In this document: positions 1 to 11,118 of the stretch, in pieces
Layout: every line of letters begins with the position of its first letter
Position numbering within the stretch: position 1 is the first letter of the stretch
NCBI GenBank assembly: GCA_032164295.1
Contig: JAJHTX010000009.1
Location: forward strand, 1,364,001 to 1,428,000
DNA length: 64,000 bases
Source: Inonotus obliquus
Taxonomy: Eukaryota > Basidiomycota > Agaricomycetes > Hymenochaetales > Hymenochaetaceae
Reading direction: 5' to 3'
Notes under the pieces: model-generated
Seen by the model: the letters and a program-made list of their open reading frames with translations, nothing else
What the model was told of the DNA's origin: nothing
The model's database searches: none
Translations under genes and position numbers: made by a program

Positions 1-1530
1 GGGTAACTCAATAGATAGAAGCTTCGGGTATAAATAGGCCAAGCGAGGGTGGCTATGTCCCTCAGCAAAATTCTTCTGTACTAGTGAATACAAAGAAGCC
101 CCACCAAGCTTCTCTTCTTCGCTACCACTCTTATCATCGGTACTAGTGTCTGGCCGGTCCCTTGACCCCGACTAAGTACTGTTGCTACCCCGCTCTACAA
201 AGCACCGCCTCACACTTCCCATCGCTTATCAAGACGGACTGCGAATATTGCCAGAGTGAGTGGACTTGGTCTGGTGCGTCGATCGTGTTGATCAGTCGAT
301 CAATATCGGTCTGCTGATCCGATCCGCACTGGTCCTAACAGAGAGGGCGGTGGGCGGGCAATAGGCAGGCAATGAGAGGGTACGGGAGCAGTCATGATAG
401 AAGGTGCAACTGCGGCGGCTAGAGCGGGCATCCATTCTGCTATTGCAGGGGCAGCATTTGGTGTCGGCTTGAGCTACTAACAGGTAAGAAAATATTAATG
501 TCGCAGAGATGGACCAGTACCACAAGAACGATGAAGTCTGTTTTCTTGATATTGTAAGACTTGATGGACTCCCTGTTCTGGAGTATCCCACCTGTATATA
601 TGTTACATAGAGTTAAGTACCAAGTCTTTAAAGACGCACCGGAGTAAATCAGTTTCTGCAGGTCAACTGCATCGTGTTCCGGTTGGTCTTCAAATATTTT
701 TCATTTAACATCCGCCACCTCAATACAATCTTCTCATCCAAATTGATCTACGGAACCAGTCCGTAAGGAATCAATTAATAGCACAATTGAGATGGTTGAC
801 CTCGAAGACCTTTCCTTGCAAAGTTTTGATTGTGAGTTTGATCATGTCGTGTTCAGAGAGGAGAAAGGAAGCTTACATAAGAGTAAGATGCACCATTATG
901 CCTGACTAAGCATCTATATTTGGTAATGTCACACCCAATGGAGTGCGGAACCTTAAATACCTCTCTCGTTCCTACCTACCATTCGCGGGACAAGCAATGA
1001 CCGCATTAGACGGATAGCAACGTTCATCAAGTATAATATGGATCAAGACTCATGCAGGCATTAGTCGAAGACGCAAAGCCCAAGTTCTCCCATCGTGCTC
1101 AATTGGTTGGTCTCGTAAATCTGTTCGTCCTCTCAACCAATACCCACCACTTGTTCTTCTGATGCGATTCGAAGCGCTCAGCATCAATGTCGGTACTCTC
1201 GATGTTCAACTGGATATTCTTCCGCGACCCCTTAGTTATATTGATTCGGGCCCCGGCAAGGACAAGTCTGGCACACTTTCCATTGTGGAGTCATTTCGTT
1301 CCTCATTTTCTGCAGTTTCGAAACCATCCTATCTCAGCATGAAGGACGTATCTTCATTTCCACGCTTTGCTAGAAACTAGTTCTATTCCAAGAAACGACC
1401 ATCTCCTCGTCGTGACAGATCCATAAGTCCCGCTGCAATGACTCTCCAGCCCCTTCTCGCAAGACCCCGGCTATCTTGAAAGCTGAGCTGCAGCAGATAC
1501 GACACTGCAAGGCTCAACTAGCTGCCTTCA
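1..1530. other. Gene-poor leader region, possible LTR remnant at the start
   Basis: I see no convincing coding exon here. The first 200 bases contain a TATAAATAGG box near position 30 followed by pyrimidine-rich sequence, the arrangement expected of the promoter half of an LTR retrotransposon, but no partner LTR, primer-binding site or polyprotein is visible. A TGTCACACCC string near 926 resembles the 5' edge of many fungal Gypsy LTRs. The short open frames at 292-591 (minus) and 1162-1380 (plus) have no recognisable domain. Confidence 0.3.
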
Positions 1531-1538
1531 GGAGAGAA

Positions 1539-2167
1539 GACTCTTATGTTGAGGAAGAATACTGCGAAGAGATATGCTGTTATATGCGAGAAATGGAGGT
1601 CGGTCGTTGAAAAGTGACCTATTTAAACAAGTCGCTCCCGTTCTAAATGTCAAGTGTCAATGCATAGGACCACACAATGGGCTCTGCTTCAGCCATGGAT
1701 CAGCAACCAAATCAAATGCGCCATGTGGCCTTGTCTTGTCGACGTTCTTATTGTGATTCATTTCACCTTCCGACTTCGTTCTGAGACTCTTTACCTTACC
1801 ATGAACATCGTCGACCGATACATTTTGCGTCGTATCTTGTACACGAAGCATTACCAATTAGTTGGCTGTGTGGCGTTGCAGATAGCAGCAAAATTTGAGG
1901 ATGCGAAAGAACGCATGCCAACTTCAACCGACCTGGTTGGGATTTGCCTTGATACCTATGACGAATCTACCTTCATCCAGATGGAAGTACACGTTCTTGC
2001 TACCACCCAGTGGACGTTGGGTCATCCAACCACGGAAGCTTGGCTTCGATTCTATTGCTGTGGCTCGTTTGAAGAGAGTACAAAGGTTCAGCATGTCGCA
2101 AGATTTCTTATGGAAGTTCCCTTTCTATCACGACTTCATCAAAATCTTGCCTTCCGCTAAAGAGTAA
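1539..2167 (+). pseudogene. Cyclin-box gene fragment, frameshifted
   Basis: The translation resembles the cyclin N-terminal box of Agaricomycete G1/B-type cyclins, which bind and activate cyclin-dependent kinases. An EEEYCEEICCYMREMEV segment (from 1539) is followed by a plausible intron ending in TAG near 1669. Then come a SAMDQQPN segment and, one frame over, CLVDVLIVIHFTFRL, LTMNIVDRYILRR, LVGCVALQIAAKFEDAKER and WTLGHPTTEAWLRFYCCGSF. The frame must change between the SAMDQQPN part and the CLVD part (about 1700-1720), and again near 2115-2125, where MEVPF continues as YHDFIKILPSA in another frame. The C-terminal cyclin box and the start are missing. What is seen is a piece of a cyclin gene with at least two frame breaks. 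Whether it is a decayed paralogue or a fragment moved by a transposon cannot be decided here. Confidence 0.75.
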
Positions 2168-3960
2168 TACCGGAGGCTACGATCGGTATGGGCTTAATTC
2201 TGCGATTCTATCGCTTCTTCCAATTAACAATACTTCTGTGATTCTACCGCTTCTTACTTCTCTTCGGACCACGGTACTTCTGCCGTCCTATCTACGCCTG
2301 CGGTTCCAACAGAGTACGAGACTTCTGCAATTCGACAGACAAGGCTAAGAACGATTGAGAACTGGTCCTGCATACGTTTAGCCAGACTTCTGCGCCAATA
2401 CCGAATCACCAATCCCTACGCCCATCTCCCATCACAGTACCGAACCACCAGAATCTCCCATCACAGTACCGAACCACCAGACTTCGATACCGATGATACC
2501 GATACCGTACCGTCCACCCATCCTGATACCGACGCTTAATAGTCCACGTCTAGTCAGTACTACGCCCTCAACAGCCCATACCAGAGGGAAACGCTCACAA
2601 AGCTACGATCGGTCTGCCATACGTTGCTGCAAAGAGTTGGATCATGGTCGAAGCTCCCAGTCCGACGGTATGCCCTTCTGAACCGCCATGCATCGATACC
2701 GACGATACCGGTGTTGATACCAATGGTCCACTCCTGTACCGGAGTTCGTAACGTGTGCTAGGTCGAGACCACGCCCTCGGAGATCTACGTCGAGAGGAAG
2801 GTTGGGAAATGAATCAAGTCCGCTGTACGCTGCTTCGATCTCGGAGGAGGCCATCGATCCAACTCAGAGGGGAAGCCAAGCAATGCCCAGTCGAGTCAGG
2901 CAACACGTACCGATCGATATCGAGGGGCTCGAGCGATCTCGTTGATGCTCAGGGACGATCCCAGGGTACTGATTGGTACCGAGCGGTAGAGTACTCCATT
3001 GCCAAGGTTGGGTTGTACCGACATGTCAACATCGGAGCACACCGTCCGATCGATCGGTAGACGCCCAGACTGACGCCGCACGGATCATGATACCGGAACA
3101 AAGGTAAATCAGGATGACGTGCTTCTCCTGCTAAGGAGACAACAGGGACATCGCCAGGAGTGCCCATGCGGTAGCTTGAGACACGTCCTTATTTTAGCGC
3201 TGGTCGACGTCGGTACCGCCGCCCTACCTCGGTATCACTCGTCGTGAGTTTTCATTGGGTTCTTGTCTCGTCCCACCCTATTCTTAGCTACCCCCGGATA
3301 AAACTTCTTATTCATTCATCATCTTATGTTTCCCCTGATTATAATTTTACATTCAATTCGACTTTATGTTCCATTTCTTGTGCCGGATTGCGGTACGATT
3401 CGACTTGTAGAACTCCCCATTTGGTATCTTGAATGGCTACGGTATTATGGTATTTATAGCCCGCATGTTCTACTGTAGCAGACCAGCTAATCTGAGAGGA
3501 ACTTCCAGAGTGAAGGTCCGGGTTTTGCTCATCTCATTCAAGCCCCTGTTCATTCGTCTCATCTCGTAGTCGCCGGTATCGATACCGGTAGTCGTTGATA
3601 TTGTCTCCATTGTCCTCGCCTCTCGTCTCACAACTAGTCATATCAGAGACACCCCCTCTGCTCGTCTTCTCTACTGTTTCGTTCTCTCTACCGTGATACC
3701 GGACAACAATCAACTCGGTATTGATGGATTCGACTCGGTATTGATCGTCTCCTGATACCTCATCTCTCGAGCGGTCACCTAGAGCTCCCTGTACTCATCA
3801 ATCCAGCCAGGCCCTATTATCTCTCTTGACGACTTGTCTGTGACAGTATGACTTAGTACCGCCACATACCGGCCCTCCCAACGCACCTAAATCGTACCCC
3901 CCTCGTCCGGTACTTCTGATACCAGCCGCGATCTTGCACATTCACCGCTATCACCCTTGC
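2168..3960. repeat. Low-complexity tract rich in GATACCG / CGGTATC words
   Basis: Over about 1.8 kb the short words GATACCG, GTACCGA, CGATACCG and their complements recur in both orientations at irregular spacing, for example at 2490-2540, 2695-2720, 2900-3000, 3575-3600 and 3695-3750. No frame gives a recognisable protein, and the open frames present are short and arginine/tyrosine/serine-rich as expected from the words. It looks like scrambled satellite-like or transposon-derived DNA rather than a gene. Confidence 0.6.
2425..2481 (+). repeat. 29 bp tandem duplication
   Basis: A 29 bp unit beginning TCTCCCATCACAGTACCGAA is present twice head to tail, the second copy lacking about one base at its end. 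It lies inside the GATACCG-rich tract. Confidence 0.85.
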
Positions 3961-4021
3961 ATCTCTCATACTTGCACGTCACATTTGCCAGGAACCCCGA
4001 CAGATTTACAATAAGCACGAC

Positions 4022-4306
4022 ATGATTGACTCTGGCCTAGGTATTTACACCAAGTTAGGATGGATACTCGTCCTTAACCTTGCGTGCAATCGATTAGACT
4101 TGCTATGCAGGCTTGAGAGACTCATGGCATTGGAATGTATCAACGAGAGCTGTGAAGTTGGACGGCTGGCCGTTCTTCCAAACATACAGGAAGTCTGGAT
4201 CGAGGGTAAACCCTTTGTGGAGTCAGAAGAGAATTATTACGTACGGCGCTTTGATCATTTCTGGAAAGAAGGGCAATCTATCTCATTAGATGGGACTTTG
4301 CCATGA
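4022..4306 (+). pseudogene. Leucine-rich-repeat protein fragment
   Basis: A 94-residue frame holds one partial LRR (LNLACNRLDLLCRLERLMAL) and the conserved tail seen after the LRRs in a fungal LRR scaffold family: LAVLPNIQEVWIEGKPFV, then ENYYVRRFDHFWKEG and SISLDGT. From memory this is closest to Agaricomycete LRR proteins often labelled septation-network or Sog2-like. I could not check which. The frame starts in the middle of the repeat region and stops immediately after the tail motif. An intact gene would continue for hundreds of residues on both sides, so this is a fragment. It sits between repeat tracts, like the cyclin fragment upstream. Confidence 0.6.
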
Positions 4307-4382
4307 GCAATCGGAATGCAGCCCTTCCTGGGGGGACCTACAAAATGGAATGAACGGCATGGTGGAGAAGATGTCTCTGCTC

Positions 4383-4465
4383 GTCGCCTGCCCGTTGCCT
4401 GCTCATCGCCCGTCCCTCGCCCTCGCCCTCCCGTCGCCCGCCCATCGCCCTCTCATCACCTGCTC
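4383..4465. repeat. C-rich simple repeat (CCCRTCGCC-like units)
   Basis: About ten imperfect copies of a 6-10 nt CCCGTCGCC / CCCATCGCC / CCCTCGCC unit lie in a row. Nothing indicates a gene. Confidence 0.7.
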
Positions 4466-4487
4466 AATATCCCTTCGAATGAAATTT

Positions 4488-4712
4488 AGAATATTGACTT
4501 TAATGATATTCTTATCTATATTAAAAATATCGATTTACATATTATAATCCGACCAATATTTAAAATAACCTTAGACCGATATCCTTATCGATATTTAAAA
4601 CTTTGTCATGTGAAAAATATTTTAAATATCGGCTCAGTCGGTATGCTTATTGATACTTAAAATAAATGCTCGAAAAATACTTTAAATACAATCCCCACTG
4701 ATATCCTATTTT
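4488..4712. repeat. AT-rich diverged tandem array, about 60 bp period
   Basis: Three to four diverged units follow each other. Each carries a GAT(A)TCCTTATYGATAYTTAAAA-like core, followed about 20 nt later by GAAAAATAYTTTAAATA. Units begin near 4490, 4550-4570, 4630 and 4690. The array is far more AT-rich than its flanks. It is non-coding. Confidence 0.6.
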
Positions 4713-5588
4713 GCCTGCTGTGTTATGTATATTCTGCCTGAACATCACCTACAATCGATTCGGATTTGGTATGTTTTACATCAGATAGTTATTCCAAGCC
4801 TTTTCATGTTAAAAGGAAGGGACAAATAACTCAAATTATGTGGAACTACATATTCAAGAGATTTAGTGGGGGACCAGAAAGTGGGACATGAAGATCGACA
4901 CGAGTTACTATAAATGGAGAGTATTTGTAACTCCGCCGGGGAAAAAGTGTTACGGATTTTTTATAGGCCGTGTCAGGCACCACCTTTCCTTCAACCACCA
5001 CCATTGAGCGTGAAAAACTCCCTCTCCCTCCCTTTATTCCGTCCGCCTCGCCAGTGCACTTCTGGGGAGTCTGCACTTTTATGGTGTCTCCCCTGCGACA
5101 TCAGGTTGTTCAGCTTTATGCTGTCTCCTGTTTGCTGTGAGGTCAATCTCTTTTATGCACAATGTAAGTCGTGCTCGCCTCTCTTGTCAGGCGAACTGGT
5201 GAAACCCAGTCTAAAAACTATCCTTTGTCCCACCTCCTAGTGGGGGTCCATTCTCACCACCCTTGTTCGCACACTGTAGACTGTCCTGGCGGCTTCGGGG
5301 CTGGGTTAGCTGCTGTAATAGCGCACCGCAGTTGCACGCTGGGGCACCTGATTCTTCCCTCTGGACTGGAGATAAGGAGTGGTTATGTGGATAAGGAGGA
5401 TATACCTGTGTAAGTCGGGGAGCGATGGACGGCGGCGGTGCAGGGCCACAAGGTCTTGAGCCTGTAATGGGCTTCTACGGGGGCCGGGAAGGCCTTCCTA
5501 TGACAACACCATTGCAAGTAGGGCTGTAAATGAAAGGATTGTGCTGAAATTTTGATTCGATTAGGAACGCCGATCGAAACTACCCCGG
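4713..5588. other. Unassigned stretch
   Basis: Open frames at 4914-5240, 5171-5413 and 4846-5076 (minus) overlap each other and show no domain. From about 5240 to 5520 the sequence becomes G-rich and contains alternating direct words resembling untranslated transposon sequence. I cannot assign it. Confidence 0.3.
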
Positions 5589-6365
5589 ATGGGACCGGTT
5601 AATTTCACTGGCCGGAGACGATCAGGATCGACAGCGAGAAGCGAAGAACACGCACGGCTAATACAATCCGAAGCCGACGATCAAGAAGCATCGGCTAGCA
5701 ACGCTAATCCCGACGATCACACTAAACCTTCGCAAACGATGCAGCAAGTACAGCAACCTCCAACGGCTTGCTATAAATGCAGAAGAGTGCGACAGATCAT
5801 CGAAGACCTACACAAGATAATACTACGGGAGGCAACGGGCATGTTGACATATCATGTGTCCAGTGAACGAGCAACAGCTTATCGAGAATACCACAATCCC
5901 CCGGAGGTCGTTCGAAATCGCACGAGGTCAACAATAGCAATGGATACGGCAATAGGCATGCAACCAAAGACACACTGGACAATAGTAGGAATCCACGACA
6001 TACTAGCACTAGAGTGCCCAAGCACATTCGTGGAGATCAGTGCAGACTATGTTACAAACCGCCGCTCACCAATAACAGCGGCATGGGTTGCAAACACACT
6101 CAGGGAACTATGGGCATACTGCAAAGCTATTCGACTACAAGGAGACCTATACCTAGGCTGGAGAATACCTTCGAACGATACTCGACAAAGTGTACGGCTA
6201 CTCATCGCCATAGGCACCTACGTTAAACCACCTTGGTTTCCCCACGATGATATCCGATGTCGAATCACACTTGACGGCCCTGAACAAGAGTCCCGAGGCG
6301 ACAAGCAAATCACAGCCTTCATAGCCCCAGATGCTATACAACAGAACCCCGACGGAATTCCTTAA
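5589..6365 (+). CDS. Orphan ORF, 258 residues, possibly of retroelement origin
   Basis: A single ATG-initiated open frame encodes a hydrophilic N-terminus (about residues 1-60, rich in Arg, Ser, Glu, Gln), a lone CYKC pair at about residue 61, and a mixed C-terminal part ending QQNPDGIP. I recognise no domain. The CxxC is not part of a visible CCHC zinc knuckle. Its length is long for a chance frame at this base composition, but the surroundings are repeats and relics, so a decayed gag-like or other transposon gene is as likely as a host gene. Start chosen as the first ATG of the frame. Confidence 0.35.
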   Translation: MGPVNFTGRRRSGSTARSEEHARLIQSEADDQEASASNANPDDHTKPSQTMQQVQQPPTACYKCRRVRQIIEDLHKIILREATGMLTYHVSSERATAYREYHNPPEVVRNRTRSTIAMDTAIGMQPKTHWTIVGIHDILALECPSTFVEISADYVTNRRSPITAAWVANTLRELWAYCKAIRLQGDLYLGWRIPSNDTRQSVRLLIAIGTYVKPPWFPHDDIRCRITLDGPEQESRGDKQITAFIAPDAIQQNPDGIP

Positions 6366-6639
6366 ATGCACGAGCAACTGCGGACGAGCGAACTTTAACT
6401 ACGGCACAGCCAGGCAAAACCAATGGCATACGAACACACATTCAATGACTCACTCACTGACTCACTCTATGCACAGGGCGCAGCACAAGGCCGACCCCGA
6501 GCATAGGTTTCAATTCAGTTCAAGTCGAGATGAGTCAACGCCGAGTCATCGCCTTGCACAGGGCGCAGTCGATGAGTCAATCCGCAGCAGAACAATGGAA
6601 TTACCAGACGAGTTTGGAAGCTAGAATAACGAATCAGAT

Positions 6640-7330
6640 CGAGAGTAGGAACTACGGAGCGTAGGAAGTGGTCCGTCCACAACATGAGGGAAAGGTATAA
6701 ATAGTTGTAGACTTAGACCGTAGCTCCCCATCTTTCTTTCGATCGTCTTGTACATCGAGTCCTCTTAGGCATCTAGCTTCTAATCTGAAGACCACCTAAT
6801 CTGCTTAACCTCTCTTACTCTACGGCGTGGAACGATTGATTAGTCGCCCACCGACTAGAGAAGCTTGCAAACGGCAGGAGTTTATGTTACCTGTCCTACT
6901 AGCCTGTCAACGAAGTTAAGGCTCGACTTGATTAGTAAACGAGAGTGTCTGAGGCAACACTTAGTATACTTGGGAATCTGCCCTGCTTGTGAAAACCGAG
7001 TAGGCTCCGGAAACTCTTAGAAAAGCATCGCCGAACCCGTAACACTGCGGACCGTCCTATTGTGGTTACTGTATAGTCCCTTTAGGGCGAGCGTTTTCTA
7101 ACAGTAAAGCAGGAGGGCTCAAGGACGGTTGTCACGCCGGTAACCAGGCCGGATGCCATCGGATATGGCCAACCTATTCGCTTCGGGTAGGAAAGTACCT
7201 GCGGGGAAACTGCACCTTTTGCAGGTGTAACTGAAAGACGTAGAAGTTGCGAGCTGTGACAGGGATCATCTGGGCTGGGCCATTCTGGGTTTCAGGTTAG
7301 GGGGGGGGGGGTCATCCGAGTTGGAGGGGG
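6640..7330 (+). other. LTR-like promoter and leader sequence
   Basis: A TATAAATAG box at about 6698 is followed by a pyrimidine-rich stretch and then about 500 bases with no open frame. This is the order seen in fungal LTRs and leader regions, and it lies directly after the orphan ORF. No second copy of this sequence is present in the window, so it would be a solo or truncated LTR at best. A run of 12 G residues closes the stretch at 7300-7311. Confidence 0.3.
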
Positions 7331-7944
7331 TTTTTCTTCTGCAATATCCTTTTGTAGATTGTTTTCCTCCTCCCTTTTCCTACCATAAGTGCCGGTTGAA
7401 ATCCCGGTGTATGTACTCTCACTGTATTGTGTATATCACTATGCAATACAACACTGTTAAGGCACCATTAACACAACACATTTTTCACTTTGGAACTGTA
7501 GAACGAGTCCGGATCTGCCCGGCTGTTGTAAATGTGATCTACGAGATCTGCCTAGATAAGGAGAACTTTCAAGCTCCGACGAAAATACCGCGCACTAGTT
7601 GAACTTTGGGATTGCCGACCCCCACTATATGCAATGCGACTTCCCTTCGCTGTTTCCCATACTCCGAGTCGCCGCAATGAGTCGTAAGCTTGCGGCAGGT
7701 GGTGTAAATGAATCGAACGGCAGCCCGTGCAGGCCCGTATCGTATGCCGGGTTGCCGTGGCTGACGCGTCTGATTGATGATGGTGAAAGATGACCAAGCA
7801 AATGAAATTGGAGAGTAATAGTTGCTTTGACTACACAGAGTCTATGCTTTGAAAAATGGAATACAAAAGGCAGTCGGGCAAAACAACTATCCTCAGGCTC
7901 AGACTCAGTTCTGGAATCACCTCTCTAAGATTTACTCACAGACC
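7331..7944. other. Intergenic region upstream of the aldo/keto reductase
   Basis: Short frames on both strands (7321-7602 plus, 7552-7797 minus) have no domain. The last 150 bases are the probable promoter and 5' leader of the reductase gene. I see no clear TATA box. Confidence 0.35.
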
Positions 7945-9269
7945 ATGTCTATTGACTGGACACCTCCCGCTGCTCCCACTCCTCTTGGTCGTTACCGCGT
8001 CTTGTCCCCTCTTGCTGGCGTCCGTGTCTCGCCGCTCCAATTGGGGGCGATGAGTATTGGCGACCAGTGGGAGAATATGGGATTCGGCGAGATGAACAAG
8101 GAGTCATCATTCAAGCTTCTTGATGCGTACTACGAAGCTGGTGGGAACTTCATTGATACAGCCAGTAATTAGTATGTAAGGCTTCCACTTCTTTCATGCG
8201 TCTAGCGACCCACCATCCAACAGTCAGGATGAGACATCCGAGAAGTTCATTGGTGAATGGATGGAGAAGAGGGGAATTCGAGACCAAATTGTCATCGCGA
8301 CGAAGGTGGGTGTTTAGCTTGTTGAATTCCGTTCTCTGACTTTTGACGCGATCCTCCATGGGATAGTTCACGACGAATTACAAGCGGGCCGCCAAAGATA
8401 TCGGTATTAAGGTGAACTATACTGGCAACAACGCTAAGACACTCTTCGTTAGCGTAGAAGACAGTCTCAAGAAGCTGCGGACCACCTACATCGACATTCT
8501 CTACCTCCATTGGTGGGACTGGCAAACATCTATAGAGGAAGTCATGGACAACCTCCACCACCTCGTAGCTACTCGCAAGGTTCTCTACCTCGGTGTTTCG
8601 GACACACCGGCGTGGGTCGTCTCGTATGCGAACGTATATGCCAAAGCGAATGGAAAGACGCCATTCGTGATTTATCAAGGGCGATGGAATATCTTGGATC
8701 GTAGCTTTGAGCGAGAGATCATTCCGATGGCGCGATCGCTTGGGCTTGCCCTCGCACCATGGGGCGTACTTGCAAGTGGTCGACTCCGCACGGACGCCGA
8801 AGAAGAAAGGCGCCTGGCTTCCGGAGAGAATGGTCGCTCACTGCTTGGAGAGGACTGGAAGCGGACTGAGGACGATAAGAAGATATGCGTTGCACTTGAA
8901 AAGGTTGCAAAGGAAGTGGGTACGGAGCACATCACTGCTGTCGCCATAGCGTACGTCATGCAAAAGACGCCTTATGTGTTCCCTATCATCGGAGGACGCA
9001 AGGTCGAACATCTCCTCGCGAATGTCGAAGCACTCAAGATTTCACTCTCGGACGAGCAAATCAAGTACCTCGAGAGCATTCTTCCGTTCGATCTCGGTTT
9101 CCCGCTCAGTGTTTTCGTGAGTGGTTTGCTACGGCAGATATATTCCTTCGACTAACTTGAGCTACAGGGAGACGGAACGTCTCAGCGGCCCTTCATGTTG
9201 TATGATTCGACTGCGCAGTGGGATCGTTGGCCGCAAAGGCAGGTTATCAGGCCAACCGCAAACGTTTAG
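7945..9269 (+). CDS. Aldo/keto reductase, aryl-alcohol dehydrogenase (AAD) / norsolorinic-acid-reductase type
   Basis: This is an NADPH-dependent cytosolic oxidoreductase of the AKR superfamily. Fungal AAD members interconvert aromatic aldehydes and alcohols during lignin and aromatic metabolism. Proposed exons are 7945-8171, 8224-8305, 8367-9116 and 9168-9269, giving 386 residues, the normal length for the family. The ATG at 7945 gives [20 protein letters not shown]. Visible family features are GAMSIGDQW and [14 protein letters not shown] (active-site Asp and Tyr; the Tyr codon spans intron 1), the catalytic Lys in [23 protein letters not shown] (active-site His), [29 protein letters not shown], and [17 protein letters not shown] for cofactor binding. 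Frames join cleanly at every intron and no lesion is visible. Substrate cannot be read from the sequence. Confidence 0.93.
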
Positions 9270-10153
9270 TTGGTGGTAGCATTTGCGTATGAAATGATGC
9301 GTGCGCGGGCGATGGAGAGAGAAAAAAAAAAATAAACTAGCCTGGACATATCTCCTCTTTGTCTGTAGTATAAAGTCCAATTGCAAGAGAGAGATTACAA
9401 CAAAAATGCAAAGCAACTAATAAGCAAGGTTCGGTGGGTGCTGTAACGTACTGGACCGCATCGTACCTACGGAAACAGCTATATCATGTTAGTGCCCTGC
9501 CAATGAAACAGACATTCACCCAAGTCAGATTTACAACAATGTACGCACTTGGACATTCCTTTCCAGGATCAATGAAAGCAGGAGCACTCCGAAGATCTCG
9601 CGTGTATATGATAGGGCCATACGTGGACCGTGGAAGTACGCCCTGAGTTATACCATCCAGCGTTGGGCTCCAGAAGAGCTACAGTCGTAGATTGCACATA
9701 TATCAGACGCTGAAGAAAATGGAGATATTGCACCACCTGCACGTCTACTTGCTATCGGGAAAGGGGGTACGGACAGAGGTCTGCTGATTCCAGTATCTGT
9801 TGAAAGGCTGCAGAGGTAGTTGTCCAGAACAGAGTAAGTATCAGTCGATAAAAGCCTTGCATAGTCTACGGTCGATAGCACGTTCAGGTTCACTGCCAAA
9901 ACAGCCATAGGTGATTACATAATAAATTCTGTCGGAAGCCAAGCCCGACATCGGCTTGGCATATGTGAAATACGAAAGGGTGGACTTTATTGACACGACG
10001 TGATTATAGAGGCGCAAAATACTAAATATGGTAATTATATTTTTGCTTCAATCCAACGCGTCTGAACAGCTCAAAAGCGCGTCAAGTAGTGAGCGAAATG
10101 GAGCCCCAGAGACTCAGTTACCTGTGCTTGTTCGACCTATCTACAAAAACAAC
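9270..10153. other. Intergenic region with a minus-strand relic frame
   Basis: A minus-strand frame at 9648-9908 (86 residues, Ser/Leu-rich) and a plus frame at 9434-9646 have no recognisable domain. The remainder should hold the reductase 3' end and the HMG-box gene promoter. Confidence 0.3.
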
Positions 10154-11118
10154 ATGCCCGCTTCCCGTTCTCCAGCCCGTTCGGCCAATACTACTTTCAT
10201 GTACCGTGGCTCTCCTACTAGTAGGGACTTGGGTGCGTTATTCCTTCAATGTATGATTCGGTTATGGTCATGGTCATTGACAAGAATATGTCTTAGGTCT
10301 AACTAGCTCTGATGTTCGACGCAATTCTTTGTTGCCTTCGCGTACTGTTACAGATATCCCTACGCCTGCACCACTCCCCACTCCTCCAAAGCCAAAGAAA
10401 CGCCGTGCACCCAATGCCTTCATGCTATACAGGTCGCACATCATCGCCAAAAAGCTTCACCCTCCTGAACTAGTACATCAGAGCGATATCTCGCGCTACG
10501 CCGCAGAGAAGTGGGGAGCTTTATCCGCACATGAACGTTCCGTGTTCTACAAGAAGTACGAGGAAGCGAAGTTGCGTATTCAGCTTGAGTTGGACAAGAC
10601 CGATACTGCGCGGAGGAGTGCTCCTCATGGGCAGGACAGTCTTATGCATAGTCCCGCTTCCGACGAGGGCGTCCTCTCGTCGACATTATCCATGCCACTC
10701 TCTTCATCTCCGCGCAGCATTCCGGCACCTTCATTCGAACAATCCACGTTGGTAAGCAATAGTCCGAGTATTTTATCCCGGAAGGTCACTCACTCAACGT
10801 TACTAGCTGCCCCGTGATACATTTGCATCAACTCTGGCGCCCCAGCCTGTCCATCCCATTCCGCATCACCTACTTAACTGGGGTCGAGAGGTGGACGGTA
10901 CCGGGAATGACGTAGTCCAGCCCAACGAGCCCGAGTGTGCGACGGCCTCTTCCTATCCTTCAGCCACCTACCAGGCAGTCTACCAAGACGCTACCGATTG
11001 CTTTGCTTCTCTCGACCTCGAAATGCTTTATTTCCAGCTGTCGATAGAGATGAATGCCGGTATCGCGTCCATGATACCAGACGCCCCGCCTTTCGGAGGT
11101 TATCTGCCCGCATTGTGA
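10154..11118 (+). CDS. HMG-box transcription factor
   Basis: A DNA-binding protein with one sequence-specific HMG box of the fungal MATA_HMG/SOX-like type. Proposed exons are 10154-10232, 10297-10751 and 10807-11118, giving 281 residues; all frames join cleanly. The box lies near residues 65-135: KPKKRRAPNAFMLYRSHIIA, then DISRYAAEKWGALSAHERSV and FYKKYEEAKL. A basic KKRR patch at its start is a probable nuclear signal. The N-terminus is Ser/Pro/Thr-rich and the C-terminal third is low-complexity with an acidic, aromatic patch (DCFASLDLEMLYFQL) that could be an activation region. Such factors act in sexual development or stress in fungi. No homeodomain or pheromone-receptor neighbours suggest a mating-type locus, so I infer a general regulator. 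Confidence 0.88.

Noticed and set aside
4383..4465. Possible CRISPR-like or minisatellite function of the C-rich repeat
   Set aside because: Units are too short and irregular. It is a simple repeat.
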